This document shows, piece after piece, positions 7,840-18,300 of a stretch of DNA of 64,000 bases (the stretch's first letter is position 1; the number at the start of each line of letters is the position of its first letter). This stretch comes from Salinibacillus xinjiangensis (GTDB lineage: Bacteria > Bacillota > Bacilli > Bacillales > Alkalibacillaceae): assembly GCF_009649735.1 (NCBI RefSeq), contig NZ_WJNH01000002.1, positions 62,001 through 126,000 on the forward strand, read 5' to 3'. Made by a program: the position numbers and the translations under genes. A model generated the notes under the pieces. It worked only from the letters and a program-made list of their open reading frames with translations. It did no database searches and was not told where the DNA came from.

Positions 7840-8268
7840 TTAAAGAATCATTCTTTTTCGTAAAGGTGATAGCCACCCAAATTGATTTTCTGATTGATTG
7901 ACCACAAAAAAAGCATGGTGAAATGCCCGTAAATGTTCAAATAAAAGTTTCTCCACATCGTGAAGAGAAGAACTAATCACCATACACTCTTTTTGATCAC
8001 ACCTAAATCTTAATGACATTGATTCACTCGCAATTGCCAATTCATTTCGATAGGCTTCTATTAAGAAATGCGAGCGTACTTGTTGTTTTATGAAGTCTAA
8101 CAATTTCTCACACGGAATCTCTTTTGTAATGTAGTCAAATTGTTTCATATACACTTCGTCATTCATTGATGAATTATATTTACGTAAAAAATCATATAGT
8201 AAATTACTTTTATGATAATAATGTTCCACAACTTCATCATTAATTAAGTATAGTGTGTACTTCTGCAT
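7840..8268 (-). CDS. sirA: SirA (YneE), sporulation inhibitor of DNA replication
   Basis: SirA binds domain I of DnaA and blocks new rounds of replication once sporulation starts. I place the start at the ATG at 8268 (sequence MQKYTLYLIND), preceded by GGGAGGGA; the longer open frame upstream has no ribosome site and does not look like SirA. This gives 142 residues, close to the B. subtilis protein (about 148), with a matching N-terminal YLI...HYYH pattern and a C-terminal FGWLSPLRKR like the family's YGWLNPVKER. The gene order yneF-sirA-tkt supports the call. A Spo0A-box-like site lies upstream. Confidence 0.8.
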   Translation of the reverse strand: MQKYTLYLINDEVVEHYYHKSNLLYDFLRKYNSSMNDEVYMKQFDYITKEIPCEKLLDFIKQQVRSHFLIEAYRNELAIASESMSLRFRCDQKECMVISSSLHDVEKLLFEHLRAFHHAFFVVNQSENQFGWLSPLRKRMIL

Positions 8269-8329
8269 AGCTAGTCCCTCCCTACTATGAACTAGTCTAT
8301 CAGAAATATCAAAATAGTTTGTCATAATT

Positions 8330-8336
8330 CGTCGAA
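8330..8336 (+). promoter_or_regulatory. Spo0A-box-like site upstream of sirA
   Basis: CGTCGAA in the context TTCGTCGAAAG differs by one base from the 0A box TGTCGAA. It lies about 65 nt upstream of the sirA start. In B. subtilis sirA is activated by Spo0A~P, so the location fits. Confidence 0.5.
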
Positions 8337-8406
8337 AGAATTTGTATATTTTTAGGTTAATTCCAACATAATGCGACGCTAGCAATTAGCGTCGCATATG
8401 TTTAGA

Positions 8407-10410
8407 TTATTTTAGTAATTCTTCCACCTGTTTGACTACATTTTCAACGGTAAATCCATATTCAGAAATGACCTTATCTCCAGGTGCTGAAGCCCCAAAG
8501 GTATCAATCCCGATCACTTTTCCTTCGTCTCCAACATAACGTTCCCAGCCAAAGGATGCAGCCATTTCAATACCTACACGTTTTTTCACGTTTTTAGGTA
8601 ATACTTGATTTTTATACTCTTCAGACTGCTTTTCAAAGCGATCCCAAGAAGGCATGCTAGCCACACTTGCATCAATACCCTTTGATTTTAATTCATGTTG
8701 TGCTTTTACAGCAAGCTGTACTTCAGATCCAGATGCGAGAAGAAGAACATCAGATTCCTCTTTATCCCCTTTAGAAACAACATATGCCCCTTTCTTAACA
8801 CCTTCATAGGCATTTTCCTTTGTTCCTTCTAAAGTAGGTAATCCCTGTCTTGTTAGCACAAGTGCCGTTGGATGATCAGTCGCTTCTAGAGCTAAACGCC
8901 ATGCTGCATTGGTTTCGTAACCATCTGCTGGACGAATCAATGAAAGATTTGGCATAGCACGTAAGGATGGAAGCTGTTCTACAGGCTCATGTGTAGGTCC
9001 ATCTTCACCGACAGCAACCGAATCATGGGTAAACACGTATGTCACCGGAACGTTCATTAACGCTGATAAACGAACAGCTGGACGTAAGTAGTCACTAAAT
9101 ACAAAGAAGGTTCCACCAAATACTCTTAGTCCTCCATGTAATGCCATACCGTTTAATGCGGCTGCCATGCCAAATTCACGTACGCCAAACCAGATGTTAC
9201 GGCCACTAAAGTCTTTTGGTGTTAAGTCTGCCTCATCCTTAATCATTGTTTTGTTTGAACCAGCTAAGTCAGCACTTCCACCAATGAAATAAGGAACACG
9301 CTTTGCAATAGCATTTAATGCAGAGCCGGATGCTGCACGTGTTGCCGGAGAATCGTTCCCCACTTCATAATCTGGTAAATCTTCATACCAGCCTTCTGGA
9401 AGATCTCCATTCATGGCTAACTCTAACTCTTGTCCTAATTCAGGATATGCCTTTTTATACTCATCAAACAATTGATTCCATTCTTTTTCTGCTTGAACTC
9501 CTTGTTCAAGCACCTTTTGTTTGAAGTCATCATAGACTTCTTCTGGAACATGGAACAAATCATGCTCCCACTGATAATATTCTTTCGTTAAGGTGATTTC
9601 AGTTTCCCCTAATGGAGCACCGTGTGCATCGGATTTACCTGACTTATTCGGAGAGCCAAAACCAATAACGGTTTTCACTTCTATTAAGGTTGGTTGCTCC
9701 GTGTTTTCCTTTGCTTCCTTCAATGCTTGGCGAAGGGCTTGTACATCTGTACCATCCTCAACGAGGATTACTTGCCAACCATATGCTTTAAAGCGGTCTT
9801 CTACGCTTTCAGAGAACGAGCGGTCTAAATCCCCATCTAAGGAAATATCATTTGAGTCATAAAGCATCACAAGTTTTCCAAGCTTTAGATGTCCCGCTAA
9901 GGATGCTGCTTCATGAGATATTCCTTCCATTAAGTCACCATCACCACAAATGGTATACGTAAAATGATCAACAATATTATATTTGTCTCGGTTATACTTA
10001 GCTGAAAGATGACGCTCAGCTAATGCCATTCCCACTGCCATGGATAAACCTTGTCCTAGAGGTCCAGTTGTGGCTTCTACACCATCTGTATGACCAAACT
10101 CAGGATGACCTGGTGTTTTAGATCCCCATTGGCGGAAATTTTTAATATCATCCATCGTTACGTTATAGCCTGACAAATGTAATAATGCATATAAAAGCAT
10201 AGAACCATGACCTGCTGACAATACAAAGCGGTCACGATTGAACCATTTTGAATTATTTGGGTTTTGATTCATAAATTCTGTCCAAAGCGTGTAAGCCATC
10301 GGAGCAGCACCCATTGGCATACCAGGATGACCAGAGTTCGCCTTTTGCACCGCATCAATTGATAATGTACGAATCGTATTTATTGATCTTTCTTCAATAT
10401 TTGTAGACAT
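8407..10410 (-). CDS. tkt: Transketolase
   Basis: TPP-dependent transfer of two-carbon units in the pentose phosphate pathway. The start at 10410 ([12 protein letters not shown]) follows GGAAAGGAG and yields 667 residues, the usual size; the longer open frame upstream lacks a site. Visible motifs: substrate His28 in SGHPGMPMG, the TPP motif starting GDGDLMEG, and the second-domain segments [18 protein letters not shown] and LTRQGLPTL. Order ynzC-tkt-sirA is as in B. subtilis. Confidence 0.97.
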   Translation of the reverse strand: MSTNIEERSINTIRTLSIDAVQKANSGHPGMPMGAAPMAYTLWTEFMNQNPNNSKWFNRDRFVLSAGHGSMLLYALLHLSGYNVTMDDIKNFRQWGSKTPGHPEFGHTDGVEATTGPLGQGLSMAVGMALAERHLSAKYNRDKYNIVDHFTYTICGDGDLMEGISHEAASLAGHLKLGKLVMLYDSNDISLDGDLDRSFSESVEDRFKAYGWQVILVEDGTDVQALRQALKEAKENTEQPTLIEVKTVIGFGSPNKSGKSDAHGAPLGETEITLTKEYYQWEHDLFHVPEEVYDDFKQKVLEQGVQAEKEWNQLFDEYKKAYPELGQELELAMNGDLPEGWYEDLPDYEVGNDSPATRAASGSALNAIAKRVPYFIGGSADLAGSNKTMIKDEADLTPKDFSGRNIWFGVREFGMAAALNGMALHGGLRVFGGTFFVFSDYLRPAVRLSALMNVPVTYVFTHDSVAVGEDGPTHEPVEQLPSLRAMPNLSLIRPADGYETNAAWRLALEATDHPTALVLTRQGLPTLEGTKENAYEGVKKGAYVVSKGDKEESDVLLLASGSEVQLAVKAQHELKSKGIDASVASMPSWDRFEKQSEEYKNQVLPKNVKKRVGIEMAASFGWERYVGDEGKVIGIDTFGASAPGDKVISEYGFTVENVVKQVEELLK

Positions 10411-10584
10411 AATAAACTCCTTTCCTATCTTCTGCATATGTATCACAATATTTATCCTATACTGAAACACCTTTTGAGACAAGCAATAATTGTTATTGTT
10501 TCCATTTTGTAAAATTTTGAGGTCTTTAATCCTTGTTTTTATTATCGAGTAATTCAATGTTTTTATTCTTTATAAAGATAAAAA

Positions 10585-10611
10585 ACAAGCCCTACAGAAA
10601 AAAGGACTTGT
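10585..10611 (-). terminator. Terminator after ynzC
   Basis: ACAAGCCC and GGACTTGT form an imperfect stem, followed on the minus strand by a six-T run. It separates ynzC from tkt. Confidence 0.7.
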
Positions 10612-10618
10612 TCTTATA

Positions 10619-10852
10619 CTAGTGCTTTTTAGAGCGATTTTTTTCATCTTTCAGCTTTTGAGGTGTTACATCATTTCCGACTGGATCCACAACTTTAACG
10701 GATTTAAGCTGATTTTTGAATGAACTACGCAAATTTCTTAGATAGTCCTGACGTAAGTCCTGCTGTTCTCTCTTTTCTTCTTTAGTTAATCCTTCGCTCT
10801 TTGCTTTATTAGCTAAAAAGTTTATGCGGTCTATTTTATCTTTTGAAAGCAT
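10619..10852 (-). CDS. ynzC: YnzC, UPF0291/DUF896 small helical protein
   Basis: 77 residues with the family's N-terminal helical hairpin (DRINFLANKAKSEGLTKEEK) and YLRNLRSSFKNQL core. Length is identical to B. subtilis YnzC, whose gene is in the SOS-linked yneA-yneB-ynzC run. Its molecular role is unknown. Here a terminator stands between yneB and ynzC, so it may be only partly SOS-controlled. Confidence 0.9.
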   Translation of the reverse strand: MLSKDKIDRINFLANKAKSEGLTKEEKREQQDLRQDYLRNLRSSFKNQLKSVKVVDPVGNDVTPQKLKDEKNRSKKH

Positions 10853-10886
10853 TATTGGTTACTCTCCTTTAATCTCTAAACATTGA

Positions 10887-10920
10887 AAAAGCAAGTGTCC
10901 TATTACGACTCCTTGCTTTT
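10887..10920 (-). terminator. Terminator after the yneB-type resolvase
   Basis: AAAAGCAAG (10887-10895) pairs with CTTGCTTTT (10912-10920). Both flanks supply T/A runs. Confidence 0.7.
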
Positions 10921-10928
10921 CTATCATC

Positions 10929-11700
<772 letters not shown>

Positions 11701-11717
11701 CTACATCGCCTCCAAAT

Positions 11718-11731
11718 AGAACTTTTGTTCG
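11718..11731. promoter_or_regulatory. LexA box 1 (microprotein/yneB side)
   Basis: AGAAC-TTTT-GTTCG matches the Bacillus consensus CGAAC-N4-GTTCG at 9 of 10 fixed positions. It lies directly upstream of the 30-codon ORF. Confidence 0.85.
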
Positions 11732-11755
11732 CCTTTTGATTAATTTTATTATAAC

Positions 11756-11769
11756 AGAACATTCGTTCC
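11756..11769. promoter_or_regulatory. LexA box 2 (centre of the divergent region)
   Basis: AGAAC-ATTC-GTTCC matches 8 of 10 fixed consensus positions. It lies between the two divergent transcription units. Confidence 0.8.
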
Positions 11770-11784
11770 TGTCAACAGATTTCC

Positions 11785-11798
11785 CGAACGAATGTTTG
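11785..11798. promoter_or_regulatory. LexA box 3 (lexA promoter)
   Basis: CGAAC-GAAT-GTTTG matches 9 of 10 fixed positions. It overlaps the -35 hexamer of the lexA promoter, so binding would give autorepression. Confidence 0.8.
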
Positions 11799-11824
11799 TT
11801 TCTTGCAAAAAGACATGGTATAAT
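11796..11824 (+). promoter_or_regulatory. Sigma-A promoter of lexA
   Basis: -35 TTGTTT (11796-11801), 17-nt spacer, -10 TATAAT (11819-11824). The -35 overlaps LexA box 3. Confidence 0.7.
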
Positions 11825-11860
11825 ACTATTAATTTCAATATATGTACGAGGTGAAAAAAT

Positions 11861-12487
11861 ATGACCAAGCTATCGAAAAGGCAAGAAGCAATCTTGGAAT
11901 ACATAAAAAATGAAGTCTCCGTTAAAGGATATCCACCTTCTGTTAGAGAAATTGCAAAGGCGGTTGGTTTGGCCTCAAGCTCTACCGTACATGGCCATTT
12001 ATCTAGATTAGAAGAAAAAGGGTTCATTCGAAGGGATCCTACTAAACCAAGAGCTATAGAAGTTTTAAACTTGGAGGAAGATGGTGAGCCCATCCCAAGA
12101 GATGAAGCCTTATACGCTCCTGTAATTGGTAAAGTAACCGCTGGTGAGCCAATCACCGCGATTGAAAATATTGAAGAATATGTACCTGTACCATCTCATT
12201 TAGCCATTTCTGAAGATGATCTATTTGTACTGAATGTCCAAGGGGAAAGTATGATAGAGGCCGGAATCCTAGATGGAGACCGTGTCATTATCCGCAAGCA
12301 GCAAACAGCTCAAAATGGAGAAATTATCGTAGCGATGACAGAGGACGAAGAGGCAACCGTTAAACGCTTTTTTAAAGAGAAGGATTATATCCGATTACAA
12401 CCGGAAAATGCAACCATGGAGCCGATTATCGTTAGAGATGTAACGATTCTTGGTAAAGTAATAGGCTTGTATCGTGATATCTATTAA
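11861..12487 (+). CDS. lexA: SOS repressor LexA
   Basis: A 208-residue transcriptional repressor that self-cleaves when RecA filaments form. An N-terminal winged helix (1-70, with [21 protein letters not shown]) is joined to the S24 peptidase domain. The cleavage site is Ala94-Gly95 (KVTAGEP), and the catalytic dyad is Ser130 (GESMIEAG) and Lys168 (ATVKRF). Strong ribosome site GAGGTGA. It is transcribed away from the 30-codon ORF and yneB and shares with them a 160-bp region holding three LexA boxes. Confidence 0.98.
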   Translation: MTKLSKRQEAILEYIKNEVSVKGYPPSVREIAKAVGLASSSTVHGHLSRLEEKGFIRRDPTKPRAIEVLNLEEDGEPIPRDEALYAPVIGKVTAGEPITAIENIEEYVPVPSHLAISEDDLFVLNVQGESMIEAGILDGDRVIIRKQQTAQNGEIIVAMTEDEEATVKRFFKEKDYIRLQPENATMEPIIVRDVTILGKVIGLYRDIY

Positions 12488-12504
12488 ATCTATTAAACAA
12501 TAGT

Positions 12505-12538
12505 AAAAATCCCTAACCAATATCGGTTAGGGATTTTT
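12505..12538. terminator. Bidirectional terminator between lexA and glnA
   Basis: AAAAATCCCTAACC pairs perfectly with GGTTAGGGATTTTT (6-nt loop). A/T runs on both sides let it serve the two convergent genes. Confidence 0.9.
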
Positions 12539-12550
12539 ACATTTATTAAA

Positions 12551-13888
12551 TTAATACGTCTGAATATACTGCTCGCGTTCCCAAGGATGAACCTGTGTAC
12601 GGAACATATCCCATTCAATCTCTTTCGCTTCAACAAAGTGCTCGAACAGGTGTTCTCCAAGAGCATTCACAAGAATCTCATCCTTCTTAAGTAACTGAAC
12701 AGCATCATATAATGTTGCTGGTAAGTCTTCTACTCCATTTTTTATACGCTCCTCTTTATCCATAACATAAATGTTACGGTTAACAGGTGCTGGAGCTTCT
12801 AGTTTGTTTTCTACTCCATCTAATCCAGATGCCAACATTACTGACATGCCAAGATATGGGTTGGCAGAAGGATCCACACTTCTTACCTCAATACGTGTAC
12901 TAATGCCTCGAGAAGAAGGAATACGTACTAATGGACTTCTATTCTTTCCAGACCAAGCTACATAACTTGGGGCCTCATAACCCGGAACTAGACGCTTGTA
13001 AGAGTTTACGGTTGGATTTGTGATTGCCGTAAAGCTTGTAGCGTGACGAATAATTCCAGCAATAAATTGATAAGCTGTTTCACTTAATTGTAAATCACCT
13101 TTTGGATCGAAAAAGGCATTTTCGCCATCTTTAAATAATGACATGTTCGCGTGCATTCCAGAACCATTCACACCGAATAGTGGTTTTGGCATAAAGGTAG
13201 CGTGTAATCCATGTTTACGAGCAATTGTTTTAACAACTAGCTTAAAAGTTTGAATATCATCACAATGCTTTAAGGCGTCAGAATATTTGAAATCAATTTC
13301 GTGTTGGCCTGGTGCCACCTCATGGTGAGACGCTTCGATTTCAAAGCCCATTTCTTCTAGTTCTAACACGATATCACGACGGCAGTTTTCACCGAGGTCT
13401 GTTGGCGCTAAGTCGAAATAACCACCCTTATCGTTAAGCTCCATGCTTGGTTCACCATAATCATCTAATTTAAATAAGAAAAATTCTGGCTCAGTCCCGA
13501 TATTGAAGGCACTAAATCCTAGCTCTTCCATCTTCTTTAGGTTCTTTTTCAGATTATATCTAGGACAACCTTCAAATGGTGTTCCATCAGGATTGTAGAT
13601 ATCACAGATAAAACGAGCAACCTTCCCTTTTTCTGATGTCCATGGAAAGACAACAAATGTGTCAAGATCAGGATATAGCATCATATCTGATTCCTCAATT
13701 CGAACGAAACCTTCGATTGATGATCCATCAAACATCATCTTATTGTCAAGTGCCTTCTCTAATTGACTTAATGGAATTTCCACATTCTTAATGGTACCTA
13801 GTAAATCGGTAAACTGTAGTCTGATAAATTTCACGTTTTCTTCTTTAACTGTTTTCCAAATGTCTTCTTTAGTGAATTTTGATCCCAT
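12551..13888 (-). CDS. glnA: Glutamine synthetase, type I
   Basis: ATP-dependent synthesis of glutamine from glutamate and ammonium. At 445 residues it has the Gram-positive GSI-alpha size. Visible are the beta-grasp N-terminal domain, the substrate segment [17 protein letters not shown], and catalytic elements [11 protein letters not shown] and [10 protein letters not shown]. In Bacillus the feedback-inhibited enzyme also controls GlnR and TnrA by protein contact. It is the second gene of glnR-glnA; a 120-nt spacer without an obvious terminator separates them. Confidence 0.98.
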   Translation of the reverse strand: MGSKFTKEDIWKTVKEENVKFIRLQFTDLLGTIKNVEIPLSQLEKALDNKMMFDGSSIEGFVRIEESDMMLYPDLDTFVVFPWTSEKGKVARFICDIYNPDGTPFEGCPRYNLKKNLKKMEELGFSAFNIGTEPEFFLFKLDDYGEPSMELNDKGGYFDLAPTDLGENCRRDIVLELEEMGFEIEASHHEVAPGQHEIDFKYSDALKHCDDIQTFKLVVKTIARKHGLHATFMPKPLFGVNGSGMHANMSLFKDGENAFFDPKGDLQLSETAYQFIAGIIRHATSFTAITNPTVNSYKRLVPGYEAPSYVAWSGKNRSPLVRIPSSRGISTRIEVRSVDPSANPYLGMSVMLASGLDGVENKLEAPAPVNRNIYVMDKEERIKNGVEDLPATLYDAVQLLKKDEILVNALGEHLFEHFVEAKEIEWDMFRTQVHPWEREQYIQTY

Positions 13889-14008
13889 AAATTCTTTCTC
13901 CTCCTAATTATAATTACTACCAAAACGTTTTCGTTTTAATAGTTGATAGTGTGAGTATCACTACACCTATGGCTTCACCTTACTGGTTCACCATCAGGCG
14001 AGATTTCT

Positions 14009-14413
14009 TTAATGGAAGAATCGAGATAATTCTCCCTGTCTTAACGATGGCTTGTTAAATCTCCCTGCATCAAACAATTCTTTTCTGAGCATTTCTCGTA
14101 GTTCTTTGTCACTGAGAGATTGTTTCACTTCAACTTCTGCTTGTGGTTGTTTTGGTTCGTCCTTAGCTTGCGACTTCATAGCAAGCATTTCTTTAATTCC
14201 TGCTAAATTTACGCCTTTTTCGATTAACTCCTTAATCTCAAGAAGACGATCCACATCGTTAAAAGAAAACAGTCGACGATTCCCTTTAGTACGAGCTGGA
14301 TGTATTAATTTATGTTCTTCATAATATCGAATTTGTCTAGCTGTTAATTCTGTCAAAGATGTCACGATACTCATTGGAAAGAGAGGCGTCGAGCGACGAT
14401 TCATATCACTCAT
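14009..14413 (-). CDS. glnR: Nitrogen repressor GlnR (MerR family)
   Basis: A 134-residue MerR-type regulator. The N-terminal winged helix shows [18 protein letters not shown] and the wing TKGNRRLF, and a C-terminal tail senses feedback-inhibited glutamine synthetase. It represses its own operon when nitrogen is plentiful. Ribosome site TAGGAGG. A consensus GlnR/TnrA operator lies directly upstream of the -35 of its promoter. Confidence 0.95.
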   Translation of the reverse strand: MSDMNRRSTPLFPMSIVTSLTELTARQIRYYEEHKLIHPARTKGNRRLFSFNDVDRLLEIKELIEKGVNLAGIKEMLAMKSQAKDEPKQPQAEVEVKQSLSDKELREMLRKELFDAGRFNKPSLRQGELSRFFH

Positions 14414-14445
14414 TTCGAATACCTCCTATTCATTAATTTAAATAC

Positions 14446-14474
14446 ATTATATCTTTTGTTCAGATATCTGTCAA
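14446..14474 (-). promoter_or_regulatory. Sigma-A promoter of glnRA
   Basis: On the minus strand -35 TTGACA (14474-14469), 17-nt spacer, -10 TATAAT (14451-14446). Both hexamers are perfect consensus. Confidence 0.9.
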
Positions 14475-14478
14475 CACA

Positions 14479-14495
14479 TGTTAGGAAAGTTAACA
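14479..14495. promoter_or_regulatory. GlnR/TnrA operator
   Basis: TGTTA-N7-TAACA fits the palindromic consensus TGTNA-N7-TNACA exactly. It abuts the -35 of the glnRA promoter, as in B. subtilis. Confidence 0.9.
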
Positions 14496-14509
14496 TGAGT
14501 TTTTTAAAA

Positions 14510-14540
14510 AAAAGAGTAGTTTTCGTTAAACTACTCTTTT
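14510..14540 (-). terminator. Terminator of ynbB
   Basis: 13-bp stem AAAAGAGTAGTTT/AAACTACTCTTTT with a run of eight T on the minus strand. It overlaps the 3' end of ynbB and insulates the glnRA operon. Confidence 0.85.
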
Positions 14541-15796
14541 GTTGCATTAAACTCGATTTTAAATCCTTTTTCCATCAAATTTTCTAAAGCAGACAGAACC
14601 GCTATTTTCACATGTTCATAGGTTAATCCACCCTGTACATAAGCTGTATATGGGGGTCTAATTGGTCCATCAGCTGTTAACTCTATACTCGCACCTTGAA
14701 TAAAGGTTCCAGCGGCCATGATGACATTGTGGTCATATCCAGGCATAGGGCTTGGATATGGTAACACGTGTGAATTAATCGGTGATGCCTTTTGAATCGC
14801 CTGACAGAATGAAACCATAGAATCTTGATCAGCAAAGATTACAGATTGAATTAAATCTGTTCGTTTCTCCGTATAAGAAGGATTCGTATTAAAACCACAT
14901 TGGTCTAAAATACAAGACGTGAATATTGCCCCCTTCAAGGCCTCGCCAGTTATGTGAGGGGCCATGAATAATCCCTGATACATTTCCTGAAGACTATACA
15001 AAGATGCCCCTGCCTCTTTTCCAAGCCCCGGGGCTGATAAACGGTTAGCACATAAGTAAACTAAATCCTCACGTCCCACAATGTAACCACCTGTCTTTGC
15101 TAGTCCACCGCCCGGATTTTTAATTAACGACCCTGCCATTAAATCTGCTCCAACATCAGTTGGTTCGTTTTCCTCCACAAATTCACCATAGCAATTATCC
15201 ACGAAGACAATACAGGATGGGTCAATGGTCTTCACATAGGTAATCATCTTCTCAATTTCATCAACGGTAAAAGATGGTCGATCATCATATCCCTTTGAGC
15301 GTTGAATGCCAATAACCTTTGTTTGTTTGTTCATTTGTGCTTTCACTTGGTCAAAATTTACAGATCCATCTTCCTTTAATTCGACATGGCGATAACCAAT
15401 CTGAAAATCCTTTAAAGAACCTTCCCCTTCTCCTCCGACAACCCCTTCTAACGTATCATAGGGCTTACCAGTAATATAAAGTAGTTCATCTCCTGGCCTT
15501 AAGACACCAAAAAGGGAAAGGGTAATGGCATGAGTCCCCGAAATAATTTGGGGACGCACAAGGGCGTCCTCTGTTCCAAAGGTCTCCGCAAAAACTTGTT
15601 CTAACACTTCTCTTCCCATATCATCATAGCCATAGCCTGTAGTTGGATTAAAGTGGCTATCACTAACTTTATGGGTTTGAAAGGCTTTTAACACCTTTCT
15701 CTGGTTATGTTCTACAATTTTTTGCACGCGTTGTTGGTATGGTAATATGGTTTGTTCAATCTTTTCTGCTAGGTCCATTAGCTGTTCTTGATACAT
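14531..15796 (-). CDS. ynbB: YnbB, PLP-dependent enzyme of the methionine gamma-lyase / aluminium-resistance family
   Basis: A fold-type I aminotransferase-like protein of 421 residues. The start at 15796 (MYQEQLMDLAEK) follows AAGGAGC; the longer open frame runs back into hflX. Visible are the substrate/PLP segments SGTHAITLSLFGVLRPGDELLY and VFVDNCYGEF, and the Schiff-base lysine region GSLIKNPGGGLAKTGGY. Length equals B. subtilis YnbB and the order hflX-ynbB-glnR is conserved. The physiological reaction is not established. Confidence 0.85.
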   Translation of the reverse strand: MYQEQLMDLAEKIEQTILPYQQRVQKIVEHNQRKVLKAFQTHKVSDSHFNPTTGYGYDDMGREVLEQVFAETFGTEDALVRPQIISGTHAITLSLFGVLRPGDELLYITGKPYDTLEGVVGGEGEGSLKDFQIGYRHVELKEDGSVNFDQVKAQMNKQTKVIGIQRSKGYDDRPSFTVDEIEKMITYVKTIDPSCIVFVDNCYGEFVEENEPTDVGADLMAGSLIKNPGGGLAKTGGYIVGREDLVYLCANRLSAPGLGKEAGASLYSLQEMYQGLFMAPHITGEALKGAIFTSCILDQCGFNTNPSYTEKRTDLIQSVIFADQDSMVSFCQAIQKASPINSHVLPYPSPMPGYDHNVIMAAGTFIQGASIELTADGPIRPPYTAYVQGGLTYEHVKIAVLSALENLMEKGFKIEFNATKE

Positions 15797-15800
15797 AATT

Positions 15801-17048
15801 TTATTGCTCCTTATTAATGTAATGTTGATAAATAGGATGATTCGGATCCACATATCCCGTTAAAGTAAAGTCCTCTGTTTCGGGTATGAACGTTTCGGAT
15901 TCGACAATGGTATGATTTTTGATTCGGTTAAGTAAATTCCCATCATAAACAGGCAAAGTCATTTGGTAGTACTTCCACTCACCTTTCACAACATCTTCAA
16001 TTTTCTTGAGAAGCCTATGAATATCCTTTGAATCAAAAGCGCTCATCGTAATAAAGGGATAGGAGTTCGGAATAAAATCCGCTCGAAAGCGGTCAGATTT
16101 ATTATAAACCGTTAACATTGGTAAATGGTCGGCTCCTAATTCTTCTATCAGTTCATAAACTGTTTTCTCATGTAGGGGAAAATCCTCATTTGAGCCATCG
16201 ACTACATGTAGGATAAAATCCGCCTCGGTTACTTCTTCCAGGGTTGAACGAAAAGCAGCGACTAAGGTTGTCGGTAAGTCCTGGATGAAGCCAACTGTAT
16301 CGGTAATAATGGCTTGAAATCCATTTTCTAATTTCACCTGTCTCGTGAGTGGGTCCAATGTAGCAAATAATTGATTTTCCTCCAGGGATTCACTGTTTGT
16401 CAGCTTATTAAACAGGGTTGATTTTCCAGCGTTTGTGTAGCCAACAATTGCAATTTGGAAAGCTTTGTTTTCCTTTCGTCGCTTTCGATACTGGTTTCGC
16501 TGATTCACCACGGTTTCTAGTTGATGCTTTATCTCTGTAATGCGACGACGAATATGACGGCGATCGGTTTCTAGTTTAGTTTCACCGGGACCTCTTGTTC
16601 CAATCCCCGCACCTAAGCGTGACATTTCCGTTCCTTGCCCATGTATTCTTGGAAGAAGGTATTGCATTTGAGCAAGCTCAACCTGCAGCTTCCCTTCCCT
16701 AGTTTTAGCTCGTCCAGCAAAAATATCGAGAATTAGCTGTGTACGATCAATCACCCGGGCATCCAGGAGATTGGCGATATTCCTGAGTTGCCCAGGTGAA
16801 ACCTCATCATTTAATATTACAAGATCAAATTGCTCATGCTCAAGCTGTGCCTTTATCTCATTCAGCTTTCCCTCTCCAATATAGTAAGCACGATGGATAC
16901 GATCTCTTTTTTGAACGACAACATCTACCACTTTTCCGTTTGCGGTTTTCGTCAGCTGTTTAAGTTCTTCAAGAGAGGTATAAAAGCGGTCTTCATTTTC
17001 TCCTTTGATTTGACAGGCAATAAGTAAGACTCTTTCTCTACGGTCCAT
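15801..17048 (-). CDS. hflX: Ribosome-associated GTPase HflX
   Basis: A 415-residue GTPase that splits stalled ribosomes under stress. The N-terminal HflX domain with the glycine-rich segment RIHGQGTEMSRLGAGIGTRG is followed by a coiled linker and a G domain: P-loop GYTNAGKSTLFNKL, DTVGF, and NKSD. It matches YnbA of B. subtilis. It starts 12 nt after spoVK on the same strand and ends 4 nt before ynbB, so the three are probably one operon. Confidence 0.95.
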   Translation of the reverse strand: MDRRERVLLIACQIKGENEDRFYTSLEELKQLTKTANGKVVDVVVQKRDRIHRAYYIGEGKLNEIKAQLEHEQFDLVILNDEVSPGQLRNIANLLDARVIDRTQLILDIFAGRAKTREGKLQVELAQMQYLLPRIHGQGTEMSRLGAGIGTRGPGETKLETDRRHIRRRITEIKHQLETVVNQRNQYRKRRKENKAFQIAIVGYTNAGKSTLFNKLTNSESLEENQLFATLDPLTRQVKLENGFQAIITDTVGFIQDLPTTLVAAFRSTLEEVTEADFILHVVDGSNEDFPLHEKTVYELIEELGADHLPMLTVYNKSDRFRADFIPNSYPFITMSAFDSKDIHRLLKKIEDVVKGEWKYYQMTLPVYDGNLLNRIKNHTIVESETFIPETEDFTLTGYVDPNHPIYQHYINKEQ

Positions 17049-17060
17049 ATATAAACTCCT

Positions 17061-17999
17061 TTACGAAAACGAATCATCTTTTAGTACGAAATCTTCAGGT
17101 TTAATCGAAACTAAATCCTTTGCACCATATTTATCTGTTGCAACAAGGCGAAGAGCTTGCCTTCGAATCGCTTCCTCCACCTTATTTCTCACATATCTAC
17201 CATTTGAAAAATTGGTGTGCTGATTTTTTTGTACATGTATTAAATGATATCTTAATTTATCTGCTGCTGATTTTGTTAATTCGTATTGTTTACGCTCAGT
17301 TATAATGTGCGCAATATCTAATAATTCATCAACACTATAATCTCGAAATTCCACTACAATTGGAAATCTTGATTTCAAGCCAGGATTCAAGTAAAGGAAG
17401 TGATCCATTTCATCTGGATAGCCTGCTAAAATAAGGACAAAATCCTGATGATAGTCCTCCATATGTTTCACAAGCGTATCAATGGCCTCTTTTCCAAAAT
17501 CCTTTTCGCCACCCCTTCCCAAGGAATACGCTTCATCAATAAACAACACTCCACCAAGAGCTTTTTTAATTAAATCCCTTGTTTTTTGGGCGGTATGACC
17601 TATATATTCCCCAACGAGATCTGCACGTTCTGCCTCAATGAAATGCCCCTTAGAGAGGATATTCATTTGATAAAAAAGCTTCGCAATCTCGCGTGCAATC
17701 GAAGTCTTTCCTGTACCGGGGTTTCCTTTGAAGAGCATATGAAGCATTTGGTGTTCCGTCTTCAAGCCTGCTTCTTCTCTTTTACGGTTTACGACTACGT
17801 TTGCATATATTTCTTTAATCGTACTTTTCAATTTTTCCATACCTATATAGGAAGCAAAGGCCTGATCAATAAATTGAAATAGATGGTCGGATTGGCGATT
17901 GGCAAAATGGTGATAATCCTTGGGTTGAACAGCGTTATTTTGATCATGTAAAACAATATTGATTTGCCCTTTACGCTTTGCTTGTAAATTCAATTTCAT
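17061..17999 (-). CDS. spoVK: Stage V sporulation protein K, AAA ATPase
   Basis: A mother-cell AAA+ ATPase needed for spore maturation. The 312-residue protein belongs to the CbbX-like AAA group: Walker A GNPGTGKTS, Walker B VLFIDEAYSL, sensor/arginine region LKSRFPIVVEF. Length matches the family. In B. subtilis the gene is under sigma-E; I do not see a convincing sigma-E promoter here. It sits upstream of hflX and ynbB. Confidence 0.93.
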   Translation of the reverse strand: MKLNLQAKRKGQINIVLHDQNNAVQPKDYHHFANRQSDHLFQFIDQAFASYIGMEKLKSTIKEIYANVVVNRKREEAGLKTEHQMLHMLFKGNPGTGKTSIAREIAKLFYQMNILSKGHFIEAERADLVGEYIGHTAQKTRDLIKKALGGVLFIDEAYSLGRGGEKDFGKEAIDTLVKHMEDYHQDFVLILAGYPDEMDHFLYLNPGLKSRFPIVVEFRDYSVDELLDIAHIITERKQYELTKSAADKLRYHLIHVQKNQHTNFSNGRYVRNKVEEAIRRQALRLVATDKYGAKDLVSIKPEDFVLKDDSFS

Positions 18000-18059
18000 T
18001 CACCCCTTATCTACGTTTACTATACGTAAAACAAGGGGAATTTGTGACAAATGCCCATC

Positions 18060-18236
18060 GAGAACTAAAGCGCAAGCGCCTTCGAAACAAGAAAACAACT
18101 TGTTTCTGCAATGAATACACTAAGGAGCTTTCCTTAGTGGTCAGCCTAAGGCAGGCATAGGACAAGCCCTGACGTGGTGTTTTTTGCCCCGATCGGATTA
18201 GCTTATGATCTCGAGGGGGTAGGCGCTGGAGCTGGA
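18060..18236. repeat. Multi-hairpin intergenic repeat (AGCGCAAGCGCC...GGCGCTGGAGCT type)
   Basis: An untranslated element of about 180 bp between spoVK and hfq. Its ends are imperfect inverted repeats, AGCGCAAGCGCC at 18069 and GGCGCTGGAGCT at 18222. Inside are two perfect hairpins: GAAACAAG/CTTGTTTC (18084-18106) and CACTAAGGA/TCCTTAGTG (18118-18139). Base composition is richer in GC than the flanks. From memory, sequences ending in GGCGCTGGAGCTGGAC are common intergenic repeats in Bacillaceae. It carries no gene and accounts for most of the 333-bp gap. Confidence 0.65.
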
Positions 18237-18300
18237 CGTGGTTTTTATGAGAGTAAACTTATCCACGGGCACAATTTTATAATTTCCTAACCCACAATAA

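Noticed and set aside
8269-8385. N-terminal extension of sirA from the longer open frame
   Set aside because: No ribosome site at 8385, while the ATG at 8268 has one and gives the family's length; the extension also covers the Spo0A-box-like site.
10411-10557. N-terminal extension of transketolase
   Set aside because: The conserved enzyme starts at MSTNIEERS after a strong ribosome site; the extension is low-complexity.
11749-12156. Minus-strand 135-codon ORF opposite lexA
   Set aside because: It lies in the shadow of lexA and would run through its promoter and LexA boxes.
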